From SCN-69-37 sp044507065 (GTDB lineage: Bacteria; Acidobacteriota; Vicinamibacteria; Vicinamibacterales; SCN-69-37): 64,000 nucleotides of DNA. Where the stretch lies: positions 45,679-109,678 of the forward strand of contig JBIQJY010000005.1 of NCBI GenBank assembly GCA_044507065.1, given 5' to 3'. Shown one piece after another: positions 58,067-64,000 of the stretch (position 1 is the stretch's first letter; every line of letters starts with the position of its first letter). Position numbers and translations under genes: made by a program. The notes beneath the pieces are model-generated. The model had not been told where the DNA came from, searched no databases, and saw nothing but the letters and a program-made list of their open reading frames with translations.

Positions 58067-58096
58067 CACGATAAATAAAAGCACTTATCGTGTCAA
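58067..58096 (-). promoter_or_regulatory. HU promoter overlapped by a 26-bp inverted repeat
   Basis: On the minus strand TTGACA (58096-58091), a 17-bp spacer and TATCGT (58073-58068) give a strong -35 and a fair -10. The inverted repeat CACGATAA - 10 nt - TTATCGTG (58067-58092) spans from the -10 to the edge of the -35, the typical position of a repressor or autoregulatory site. The spacer is AT-rich, unlike the surroundings. Confidence 0.6.
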
Positions 58097-58171
58097 GCCG
58101 CGGGGCCGCGGCGGACCGTTCGCGCTGGCGCCCGGTCGGCGCAATCGCTCGCGTGCGGTACACTGCCTCCA

Positions 58172-59623
58172 ATGGCACGGCAGTCGCAAGGTCCGACAGT
58201 AGTGCTCGTCGGTCGGCCGAACGTCGGAAAGTCTACGCTCTTCAATCGCATCACCGGCACGCGTCGTTCCATCGTGACGCCCATTGCCGGCACCACCCGG
58301 GACGTCATTTCGGCGCCGGCGGAGTGGAAGGATCACACCTTCACCCTGGTCGACACCGGCGGCTTGTTCGGCGCGACGACCGATCCGCTCCACAGCATGG
58401 TGATCGAGCACGGCCTGAAGGCGCTGGCCTCGGCCGACGTCCTGATATTCGTCGTGGACGCACGCGAGGGCCTGGTTCCGGGCGACGAGGAAATCGCGAA
58501 GCGCCTGCGGCAGACCGGCAAGCCGGTCCTGTTCGCGATCAACAAGACCGACGACAAGCGCGCCCGCGCCCAGGTGGTCGAGTTCTACCGCATGGGGTTC
58601 GAGCCGGCATTCGAGGTAGCGGCCGAGCATGGCGACGGTGTCTACGAGTTGCTCGACGCCATCCTGACGCGGCTGCCGGCCGGCGGGCGCCCTGTGCCGG
58701 CCGAGGAGGAGCAGGAGACGGGGGTGGCCTTCGTGGGACGCCCCAACGTCGGCAAGTCCTCGCTCGTCAACCGGTTGCTGCGCGAGGAACGCGTGATGGT
58801 GAGCGAGCTGCCGGGGACGACCCGCGACACCATCGATGTCCTGCTGCACTGGCAGAAGCGGCGCTTCCGCATCCTGGATACGGCGGGCATGCGGCGGCCC
58901 GGCCGGGTGGCCGGCGGCGGCCAGGTCGAGGCGGTCAGCGTTGTCCTGGCCAAGCGGGCACTCGCGCGCGCCGACGTCGTGGTCCTCGTGGTCGACGCGA
59001 CCGAGGGCGCCGGCGACCGTGAGGGCGCCATTGCCGGCGAGGCCGAAGCCGCCGGCTGCGGCGTTGTCATTGCCGTGAACAAGTGGGACCTGGTGCGCGG
59101 CCAGGGGCAGGACTGGGTCAAGGCCTTCGACGACAAGCTGCGGTTCCAGCTCAAGTTCCTGGAGTACGCGCCGATCGTGCACGTCTCGGCGCTGACCGGC
59201 GAGCGGACGCCGCGGCTGCTCGAGGTCATCGATCGGGTGGCCACGGCGCGACGGCACCGCGTGTCGACGTCGGACCTCAACAAGTTCCTGGAGGCGGTCA
59301 CCGCGTCACATCCGCCAACCAGCAAGACGCGGCGCGACGTGCGCATCCTGTATGGCGCGCAGACGGGGACCGAGCCGCCCTCGTTCGTGCTGTTCACCAA
59401 CGTGGCGACCGAGCTGCATTTTTCCTACGAACGGTTCCTGATCAATCGCATTCGCGAGTCGTTCGGTTTCGAGGGGACGCCCATCCGGCTGAAGGTACGG
59501 CGGCGCGAGCGGAAGCCGCGGGAGCGGACCGACGCGCGGAGCGAGGCGCGGACGGACGCGAAGCGCGGACCCAAGACACGCGGCAAGTCGAAGCCGCGCA
59601 GGCGCCCGGACGAGCCGGAATAG
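58172..59623 (+). CDS. der: Ribosome biogenesis GTPase Der (EngA)
   Basis: A 483-residue protein with two tandem G domains and a C-terminal KH-like domain. G1 motifs are VGRPNVGKSTLFNRITGTRR and VGRPNVGKSSLVNRLLREER; G3 LVDTGG and LDTAGM; G4 NKTD and NKWD. It assists 50S assembly. The last ~35 residues are a basic Arg/Lys tail. TACACT (58159-58164) ends 7 nt before the ATG, with no Shine-Dalgarno. Confidence 0.96.
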   Translation: MARQSQGPTVVLVGRPNVGKSTLFNRITGTRRSIVTPIAGTTRDVISAPAEWKDHTFTLVDTGGLFGATTDPLHSMVIEHGLKALASADVLIFVVDAREGLVPGDEEIAKRLRQTGKPVLFAINKTDDKRARAQVVEFYRMGFEPAFEVAAEHGDGVYELLDAILTRLPAGGRPVPAEEEQETGVAFVGRPNVGKSSLVNRLLREERVMVSELPGTTRDTIDVLLHWQKRRFRILDTAGMRRPGRVAGGGQVEAVSVVLAKRALARADVVVLVVDATEGAGDREGAIAGEAEAAGCGVVIAVNKWDLVRGQGQDWVKAFDDKLRFQLKFLEYAPIVHVSALTGERTPRLLEVIDRVATARRHRVSTSDLNKFLEAVTASHPPTSKTRRDVRILYGAQTGTEPPSFVLFTNVATELHFSYERFLINRIRESFGFEGTPIRLKVRRRERKPRERTDARSEARTDAKRGPKTRGKSKPRRRPDEPE

Positions 59624-59673
59624 CGGCGTTCCTTGCGTCGGGGACTGCTATACTGCTGCAAACGCACGAGCCG

Positions 59674-60207
59674 GTGACTTCGTTGACGAGTGTGTCCATT
59701 CCCAATCGGCCGGTGTTTCGCGCGCAGGAAGTCTGCGAACTCGCCGAGGTGCAGCCGTACGTGTTGCGCACCTGGGAGGCGGAGTTCCCGGACCTCGGCG
59801 TGTCGAAGGGCACCAACGGTCCCCGCGTCTATCGTCGGGCGGATGTCGAACGGGTGTTGCGCATCAAGCACCTCATCCTGGTCGACGGCCTGACGCTTGC
59901 GGGCGTGCGCCGGCAGCTTGGTGAGGAGGGCGCCGCGGCGCCCGGCGATGCGGTGACCGATGCCGACGTGGCCGCCCTGATGGATGGGGCGGTGCAGCAG
60001 CAGTTGCGCGACGTGCGGCGCGGGCTGCAGTGGATTCTCGGCGTGCTGTCGGACTCGGGCGTGCCGGCCGCACCGTTTGTCGAGGCCGCGGCATCGGCGG
60101 GCAACGGCGCGCGCGGACGCGCGTCGGGCGCCACGAAGGGCGCGGCGTCGCGCGCGCCGAAACCGGCGAAGGCGACCAGAGCTGCGGCGCGCGGCAAGAA
60201 GCGGTAA
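59674..60207 (+). CDS. MerR-type transcriptional regulator with basic tail
   Basis: About 177 residues from GTG 59674; a TTG 9 nt later is an alternative. The MerR winged HTH reads FRAQEVCELAEVQPYVLRTW, then VSKGTNGPRVYRRADVERVL and IKHLILVDGLTLAGVRRQL. A short helical part follows, then a tail of Ala/Lys/Arg (KPAKATRAAARGKKR) that could add non-specific DNA affinity. There is no cysteine pattern for metal sensing. TATACT (59649-59654) lies 19 nt upstream of the GTG. Confidence 0.85.
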   Translation: MTSLTSVSIPNRPVFRAQEVCELAEVQPYVLRTWEAEFPDLGVSKGTNGPRVYRRADVERVLRIKHLILVDGLTLAGVRRQLGEEGAAAPGDAVTDADVAALMDGAVQQQLRDVRRGLQWILGVLSDSGVPAAPFVEAAASAGNGARGRASGATKGAASRAPKPAKATRAAARGKKR

Positions 60208-60298
60208 GATGTCGTGTTCGAGCACGACCGGAGGGCGTCCCCCGCGCCGTCCGTGACCAGAGAGTTTCGCCGCCACGCGCCCACGGCGCCGGCGGCAT

Positions 60299-60375
<77 letters not shown>

Positions 60376-60391
60376 ATGTTTATCGGCATGA

Positions 60392-60418
60392 ACGGCCCGC
60401 CACCCGGCGGGCCGTTTT
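60392..60418 (+). terminator. Intrinsic terminator of tRNA-Pro
   Basis: ACGGCCCGCC - ACCC - GGCGGGCCGT, a perfect 10-bp stem with a four-base loop followed by TTTT. It is the best Rho-independent terminator in the window. Confidence 0.85.
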
Positions 60419-60643
60419 GCTTGTGGTCACGATGTAGGAACAAAGGGCCAGGGGAGCGTCGTTGTCCTGTCGAACCGGTCCGGCGCCGATGTCCGGGGTC
60501 TGGCGCACCAGGTGCTCCGCCAACTGCGACGTCCAGACTGAATCGCCTGCGCCATCGTTTACGCCGGCCCGGCTCCCGCCATACACTCCCATCCACAGAT
60601 GACCGGCCACGTCTGGGCGGTCACCTCATCTCCGGAGCAAATG

Positions 60644-61054
60644 ATGACCGACGTGACTGCCGCGCTCAACGCGACCAACCTTGGCTGTTCGATCACCTGC
60701 AAGGACCTCGAAACCTCGATCCGCTTCTATCGCGATGCCCTCGGCTTTGCCGTCGCGCACACGTTCGAGCACGAGGGAAAGCCCGTCGCCGCGATCATCG
60801 GCGCCGGCGACTGCCGCATGGTGCTCAACCAGGACGACGGCAAGCTCGGATGGGAGCGGGTCAAGGGCCAGGGGCTCTCGCTGCAGATCAACGTAGCCGG
60901 TCCCGCGGACGTCGACTCGGCGGCCGTGCGGATCAAGGCCGCCGGCGGCACGCTGCTCGATGAGCCCGCGGATCGCCCCTGGGGTGCCCGAATGTTCCAG
61001 TTCAAGGATCCGGACGGCTTCAAGCTTGGCGTGTCGACGCCTCTGGCGGGGTAA
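60644..61054 (+). CDS. Glyoxalase/bleomycin-resistance-fold (VOC) protein
   Basis: A 136-residue vicinal-oxygen-chelate protein: LGCSITCKDLETSIRFYRDA, LGFAVAHTFEHEGKPVAAII, then DRPWGARMFQFKDPDGFKLG with the metal-site Glu/Asp region typical of the fold. GGAG lies 6 nt before ATG 60644. Catalytic activity cannot be assigned. The 225 nt between the tRNA-Pro terminator and this gene show no convincing ORF. Confidence 0.8.
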   Translation: MTDVTAALNATNLGCSITCKDLETSIRFYRDALGFAVAHTFEHEGKPVAAIIGAGDCRMVLNQDDGKLGWERVKGQGLSLQINVAGPADVDSAAVRIKAAGGTLLDEPADRPWGARMFQFKDPDGFKLGVSTPLAG

Positions 61055-61148
61055 ACCCGCCAGCCGCGCTCTCGCAGTCGGCGCCCTGCCGGCTGCGGGA
61101 GCCTCGCCCGGCACCGGCCAGCCTCGCGGCGGACGGCCTCGCCGGCAA

Positions 61149-61490
61149 TCAGGAGAATGCCGAGACGAAGCGTCGGAAAGGCAGCCTGAGATGAAGGCGG
61201 GCGCGCAGGGCAATTGCAGCGACGGGAACGGCAAGCACCAGCGGCAGCGGCACGCCCATGAAATGCGGCAAACGTTCCACCAGCGGCGCTGTCACCGGGT
61301 TACCCAGGCGCATCACCCAGAAGACGACGACTGAAACCACGAGCATCAGCGTCGCGCGCCGTGCCAGCGCAACAAGCCGCATGCGCAGGCGCGCTGCGCC
61401 AATCGCGGCGGTCACGCGAACCTCGAATGCGGGGTCGTGTTCGGGCGCAGTCCCGTCGGTGAACAGGTCGGACAGCGGCGTGTCAGTCAT
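61149..61490 (-). CDS. Probable anti-sigma-type membrane protein
   Basis: A 113-residue protein: a soluble acidic N-terminus (MTDTPLSDLFTDGTAPEHDP), an amphipathic stretch, and two hydrophobic helices (ATLMLVVSVVVFWVM and VPLPLVLAVPVAAIAL). It starts inside the last codons of the ECF sigma gene (8-nt overlap), the usual place for its anti-sigma factor. There is no zinc-type HxxxCxxC motif, so assignment rests on topology and position. Confidence 0.6.
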   Translation of the reverse strand: MTDTPLSDLFTDGTAPEHDPAFEVRVTAAIGAARLRMRLVALARRATLMLVVSVVVFWVMRLGNPVTAPLVERLPHFMGVPLPLVLAVPVAAIALRARLHLRLPFRRFVSAFS

Positions 61491-62061
61491 CACGGTCTCT
61501 CCGGCCATACATCCGCTTCAGTTTCTCACTGCCGCGCAGCACGTGCGACTTCACCGTCCCGAGCGGCAGCCTTGCCACCTCGGCGATTTCGGCATGAGTC
61601 AATCCCTCGCCGTGCGCGAGCACCACGCATAGCCGTTCGGCCTGGCTGAGCCGGGCCAGCGCGCGCTCGAGGTCGATGCCGGAAGCCCTGCGCTCCGGCG
61701 AGGGCGCCGAGTCGATTGCCGCGACCAGTGCATGCTCATCGTCGTCTATCGGCGCCGGCACGCGGCGCATGTGGGCCAGCCAGACGTTGACCGCCACGCG
61801 CTTCAGCCAGCCACCGAACGCGCCAGGATCGCGCAGCGTGCGGATGCCGCGCCACGTCCGAACGAACGTCTGCTGCGCCAGGTCGTCGGCCAGCGCATGA
61901 TTGCCGCACAGCCGACGGAGCATGTCGCGCACTCGCCGCTGGCGGCGCCGGGCCCACTCGGCAAAGGCGCTGTCGTCGCCGCTCATTGCGAGCGAGACGA
62001 CGTGATCCTCGGGCGCATCCTCGAGCCGTGCGCACGGATCACGCGTCCGGGTGTGCGTCAT
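61483..62061 (-). CDS. ECF RNA polymerase sigma factor
   Basis: A 192-residue sigma factor. Region 2 reads ALADDLAQQTFVRTWRGIRT and AFGGWLKRVAVNVWLAHMRR; region 4 reads LSQAERLCVVLAHGEGLTHA, then EIAEVARLPLGTVKSHVLRG. Regions 1 and 3 are absent, as usual. It overlaps the upstream membrane-protein gene by 23 nt and the downstream anti-sigma candidate by 8 nt, a tight three-gene unit. Confidence 0.92.
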   Translation of the reverse strand: MTHTRTRDPCARLEDAPEDHVVSLAMSGDDSAFAEWARRRQRRVRDMLRRLCGNHALADDLAQQTFVRTWRGIRTLRDPGAFGGWLKRVAVNVWLAHMRRVPAPIDDDEHALVAAIDSAPSPERRASGIDLERALARLSQAERLCVVLAHGEGLTHAEIAEVARLPLGTVKSHVLRGSEKLKRMYGRRDRDD

Positions 62062-62494
62062 TCGACTGCTTGAAAGAACGCCAGACCGGTCGGGTGACGA
62101 GCAGCCCCAGGCCCCAGATCACGAACGTCACGGCCAGCGGAATGAGCAGGGGACCGGAGCCCCGCCAGAGCCCGTAGCGCAACGCCGCAAACGCGTAGAT
62201 GCCGAGGGCGAACGCCGCGACGCCAACCGCCACCCGACCTTGGCGGTTCCACCGCTTCATCGTGGCGTCCGACTTCGCGCGTTCGCGAGCGGCCTCGGCG
62301 GCCTCCGCCGCGTCCCGTTCGCGCAGGTAGGCAAGGACTTCCGTCACGGCCGTGCCTTCCCTGGCCAGCAGCGCGCGCAGCGTGGTCTGCCTCTCGCGCT
62401 CCTTGTCGCGCTCCGTGATCGCCCCATATACGAGCGCTGCCGTCGCAATCATGCCCACCATCAGCCAGAAGCCCAAAGCCCCAAGTCCGTCCAT
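62039..62494 (-). CDS. Membrane protein with coiled coil, first gene of the sigma operon
   Basis: A 151-residue protein: N-terminal helix (LGFWLMVGMIATAALVYGAI), a highly charged coiled-coil middle (ERDAAEAAEAARERAKSD), and two C-terminal helices (VAVGVAAFALGIYAFAAL and LLIPLAVTFVIWGLGLLV). GAGGGCG precedes the ATG. Overlap with the ECF sigma gene suggests it belongs to the same signalling unit, possibly as sensor; no family recognised. Confidence 0.7.
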   Translation of the reverse strand: MDGLGALGFWLMVGMIATAALVYGAITERDKERERQTTLRALLAREGTAVTEVLAYLRERDAAEAAEAARERAKSDATMKRWNRQGRVAVGVAAFALGIYAFAALRYGLWRGSGPLLIPLAVTFVIWGLGLLVTRPVWRSFKQSNDAHPDA

Positions 62495-62597
62495 CGTTTC
62501 GCCCTCGTGAAAAGTGGCCTCTCACAACAGGGATGCGGTCTCCGGTCATTCTGGATGCACCCTGTCGATCTCGGCTCCCGCCGTTCGTTCAGGGGGT

Positions 62598-63446
62598 ATG
62601 ACACCAACACCCTTTCTGGTTCTCGTGCTGGCCGGCGCGCTGGCCTCGTGCGCCTCACACATGCCGGCGCCCTTCGCATCGGCCCGGCTTGTCGTCACCG
62701 TGGTCGCCCCGTCCGACGCGCGCCCGGACGGACAGCAGGACCGGTCCGAGGTCGCCGACGTTGTCCTGATTCCCGGCCTGGCGTTGCATCCGTCGGTGTG
62801 GGACGGACCGGGCGCCAATGTCTCGGGCCCCGTGGTCGCGCCGGTCGCCGATGACCTCGCCGCATACATCCGCGCCGCCGGACTGCATCGTCCGCTCCTG
62901 GTGGGGCACTCGCTGGGCGGCATCGTGGCGATGATGATCGCGGCTCGCCATCCGGACGTCGCGGGCCCCGTGCTGAGCGTGGATGCGCCGCCGTTCATCG
63001 GCGTGGCGTTCGGCGGCAACTCGCCCGATGCGACGCGGCCGGCAGCCGACGCCATGCGGCAGGCCATTGTCGATACAGCCGGCGTCGCGCCGGGCGATCC
63101 GCTCGAGTCGATGGCAGCCGGCATGACGCGGCAGAATACCGCCCGCGCCGCGCTCGTCGCACAGGCGCGCGCGACCCACCGCGCCACGGCGGCCCAGGCG
63201 TTCCACGATCTGATCGTGACCGACATGCGCCCCGAACTGTCGCGCATCGCGGGGCCGCTCACGATGCTGTTCGCGGTGCCGGAAGAATGGCCCATGTCGG
63301 AGGAGGAGTTCGCCGACGCGCTGGGGGCCTCGTTTGCCAACGCGCCGCACGCGCGGCTCGTCCATGTGCCCGGGAGCGCCCACGCCATCCACGTCGACCA
63401 GCCCGACGCGGTCGTGGATGCCATTCGCGGACTGATGGCGCGCTGA
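62598..63446 (+). CDS. Alpha/beta-hydrolase lipoprotein
   Basis: A 282-residue protein with a lipoprotein signal (VLVLAGALASCASH, Cys about residue 17). The hydrolase core has DVVLIPGLALHPSVWDGPGA, nucleophile elbow LVGHSLGGIVAMMIAA, and the terminal His in HVPGSAHAIHVDQPDAV. The spacing of Ser and His fits a serine esterase or lipase; the substrate is unknown. The GGGGGT just before the ATG may act as ribosome-binding site. Confidence 0.85.
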   Translation: MTPTPFLVLVLAGALASCASHMPAPFASARLVVTVVAPSDARPDGQQDRSEVADVVLIPGLALHPSVWDGPGANVSGPVVAPVADDLAAYIRAAGLHRPLLVGHSLGGIVAMMIAARHPDVAGPVLSVDAPPFIGVAFGGNSPDATRPAADAMRQAIVDTAGVAPGDPLESMAAGMTRQNTARAALVAQARATHRATAAQAFHDLIVTDMRPELSRIAGPLTMLFAVPEEWPMSEEEFADALGASFANAPHARLVHVPGSAHAIHVDQPDAVVDAIRGLMAR

Positions 63447-63515
63447 CGTCCTTGTCGTTTCCGCCGTGCGGCGGCGGGCCGTGCTGGCCACCGTCGTGCG
63501 GCCTACAATGGCGCC

Positions 63516-64000
63516 ATGCGTCGTCTCCTCCGCGCCGCGGTCGTGGCGGCCGTGCTTGCCGGCGCGTGGCCGGGCGTGCCGGCGACGGCCACGGCCAACG
63601 CGCAAAGCGGATTCGGGCCCCTGCCGGAGCGCTACGGCGAGGTCGCCGATGTGCGCCCCGGCGCGATCCTCGTGGCCTCGCGGGCACTGGGCGATCCCAA
63701 CTTCGTGCAGACGGTCATCCTCCTCGTGCATCACGGCGAGGACGGGGCGATGGGCCTCGTGCTGAACCGGAGGACCGACATTCCGCTCGGCGCCGTGTTC
63801 GAGTCGATCGAAGGAGCGCGCGATCACAGTGCGCCCGTCTTCTCCGGCGGACCGGTGGTGCCGACCGGCGCGCAGGCACTGGTGCGCTCGTCGTCACCTG
63901 TCGCCGACGGACGCCAGGTAGTGGGGGAAGTGTACGTGCTCGGATCGGCGCTGGCGCTGACGCGCCGCCTCTCGGGTCCCGTCGACGAGCGGCGATTCCG
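63516..64000 (+). CDS. YqgE/AlgH-family protein with a signal peptide (C-terminus cut by window edge)
   Basis: At least 161 residues before the window ends. The family core is clear: PGAILVASRALGDPNFVQTV, ILLVHHGEDGAMGLVLNRRT, then FSGGPVVPTGAQALVRSSSP. Unusually, the protein starts with an apparent signal peptide (LLRAAVVAAVLAGAWPGVPA, then TATANAQS), whereas family members such as YqgE are normally cytosolic. TACAAT (63504-63509) ends 6 nt before the ATG, with no Shine-Dalgarno. Confidence 0.85.
   Translation, partial: MRRLLRAAVVAAVLAGAWPGVPATATANAQSGFGPLPERYGEVADVRPGAILVASRALGDPNFVQTVILLVHHGEDGAMGLVLNRRTDIPLGAVFESIEGARDHSAPVFSGGPVVPTGAQALVRSSSPVADGRQVVGEVYVLGSALALTRRLSGPVDERRF

Noticed and set aside
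60208..60240. Near-palindrome after the MerR gene (GTCGTG...CACGAC) as a terminator
   Set aside because: One mismatch near the centre and no T-tract; too weak to call.
60380..60610. 76-codon minus-strand ORF between the tRNA-Pro terminator and the glyoxalase gene
   Set aside because: Starts overlap another promoter region, no start signal, and it reads through the terminator hairpin.

Overview
The window is a GC-rich bacterial chromosome segment with short intergenic gaps and many 1-4 nt start/stop overlaps. It most likely comes from an Acidobacteriota genome, probably class Vicinamibacteria. That is an inference from a 'VWFA-related acidobacterial' protein, a PQQ quinoprotein dehydrogenase with c-type cytochromes, a CE15-type esterase and diderm features (outer-membrane porin, MsbA-like exporter, lipoproteins). 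Two runs of exactly 100 N (7183-7282 and 23392-23491) mark scaffold gaps, so this is a draft or metagenome assembly. I see no rRNA, CRISPR array, insertion sequence, prophage or replication origin.

Layout. 1-2.6 kb (minus): a phosphate operon of porin, pstS and pstC, preceded by a Pho-box-like set of 11-bp direct repeats. 2.7-10.4 kb: small membrane proteins, tRNA-Glu, a PilZ gene with two unknown partners, an AraC regulator with a DoxX-like protein, a DUF202 protein, a 22-bp tandem array around a gap, a lipoprotein, PlsC, a small lipoprotein and a di-haem cytochrome c. 10.5-14.9 kb: a ROK kinase, a PAS-GGDEF-EAL protein, and a small gene plus tRNA-Lys framed by inverted 8-bp tandem repeats. 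14.9-20.0 kb: arginase, a possible nuclease-fold protein with a histone-H1-like tail, an unknown protein overlapping a secreted VWFA protein by 161 nt, and an orphan DNA methyltransferase. 20.5-33.7 kb: D,D-carboxypeptidase, GlgA, TrxA/TrxB, a cysteine desulfurase-MnmA-methyltransferase operon, bactofilin, a methyltransferase-like protein, SAM hydrolase, Sua5-type protein, HflX, a TPR/SLH lipoprotein and a CDP-alcohol phosphatidyltransferase. 33.7-45.7 kb: an exopolysaccharide locus, with a seven-gene minus-strand operon (five glycosyltransferases, polyprenyl-phosphate sugar transferase, UDP-glucuronate decarboxylase) divergent from ugd-galE-msbA across a perfect 20-bp palindrome. 45.7-51.6 kb: housekeeping run yicC-gmk-rpoZ-coaBC-udg-priA. 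51.6-58.2 kb: repeats, a methyltransferase remnant, GNAT, cytochrome c facing a PQQ dehydrogenase, CE15 esterase, site-2 protease and HU with a palindromic promoter. 58.2-64 kb: Der GTPase, a MerR-type regulator, tRNA-Pro, a glyoxalase-fold protein, an ECF sigma operon, an alpha/beta-hydrolase lipoprotein and a 3'-truncated YqgE-family gene with a signal peptide.

Themes. Sulfur relay to tRNA is represented by cysteine desulfurase and MnmA, with likely substrates tRNA-Glu(UUC) and tRNA-Lys(UUU) in the same window. Ugd, GalE and the decarboxylase supply UDP-sugars for the glycosyltransferase operon. Nine genes start 6-9 nt after a -10-like hexamer with no Shine-Dalgarno, which suggests leaderless transcripts. 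Repeat arrays cluster immediately after stop codons.
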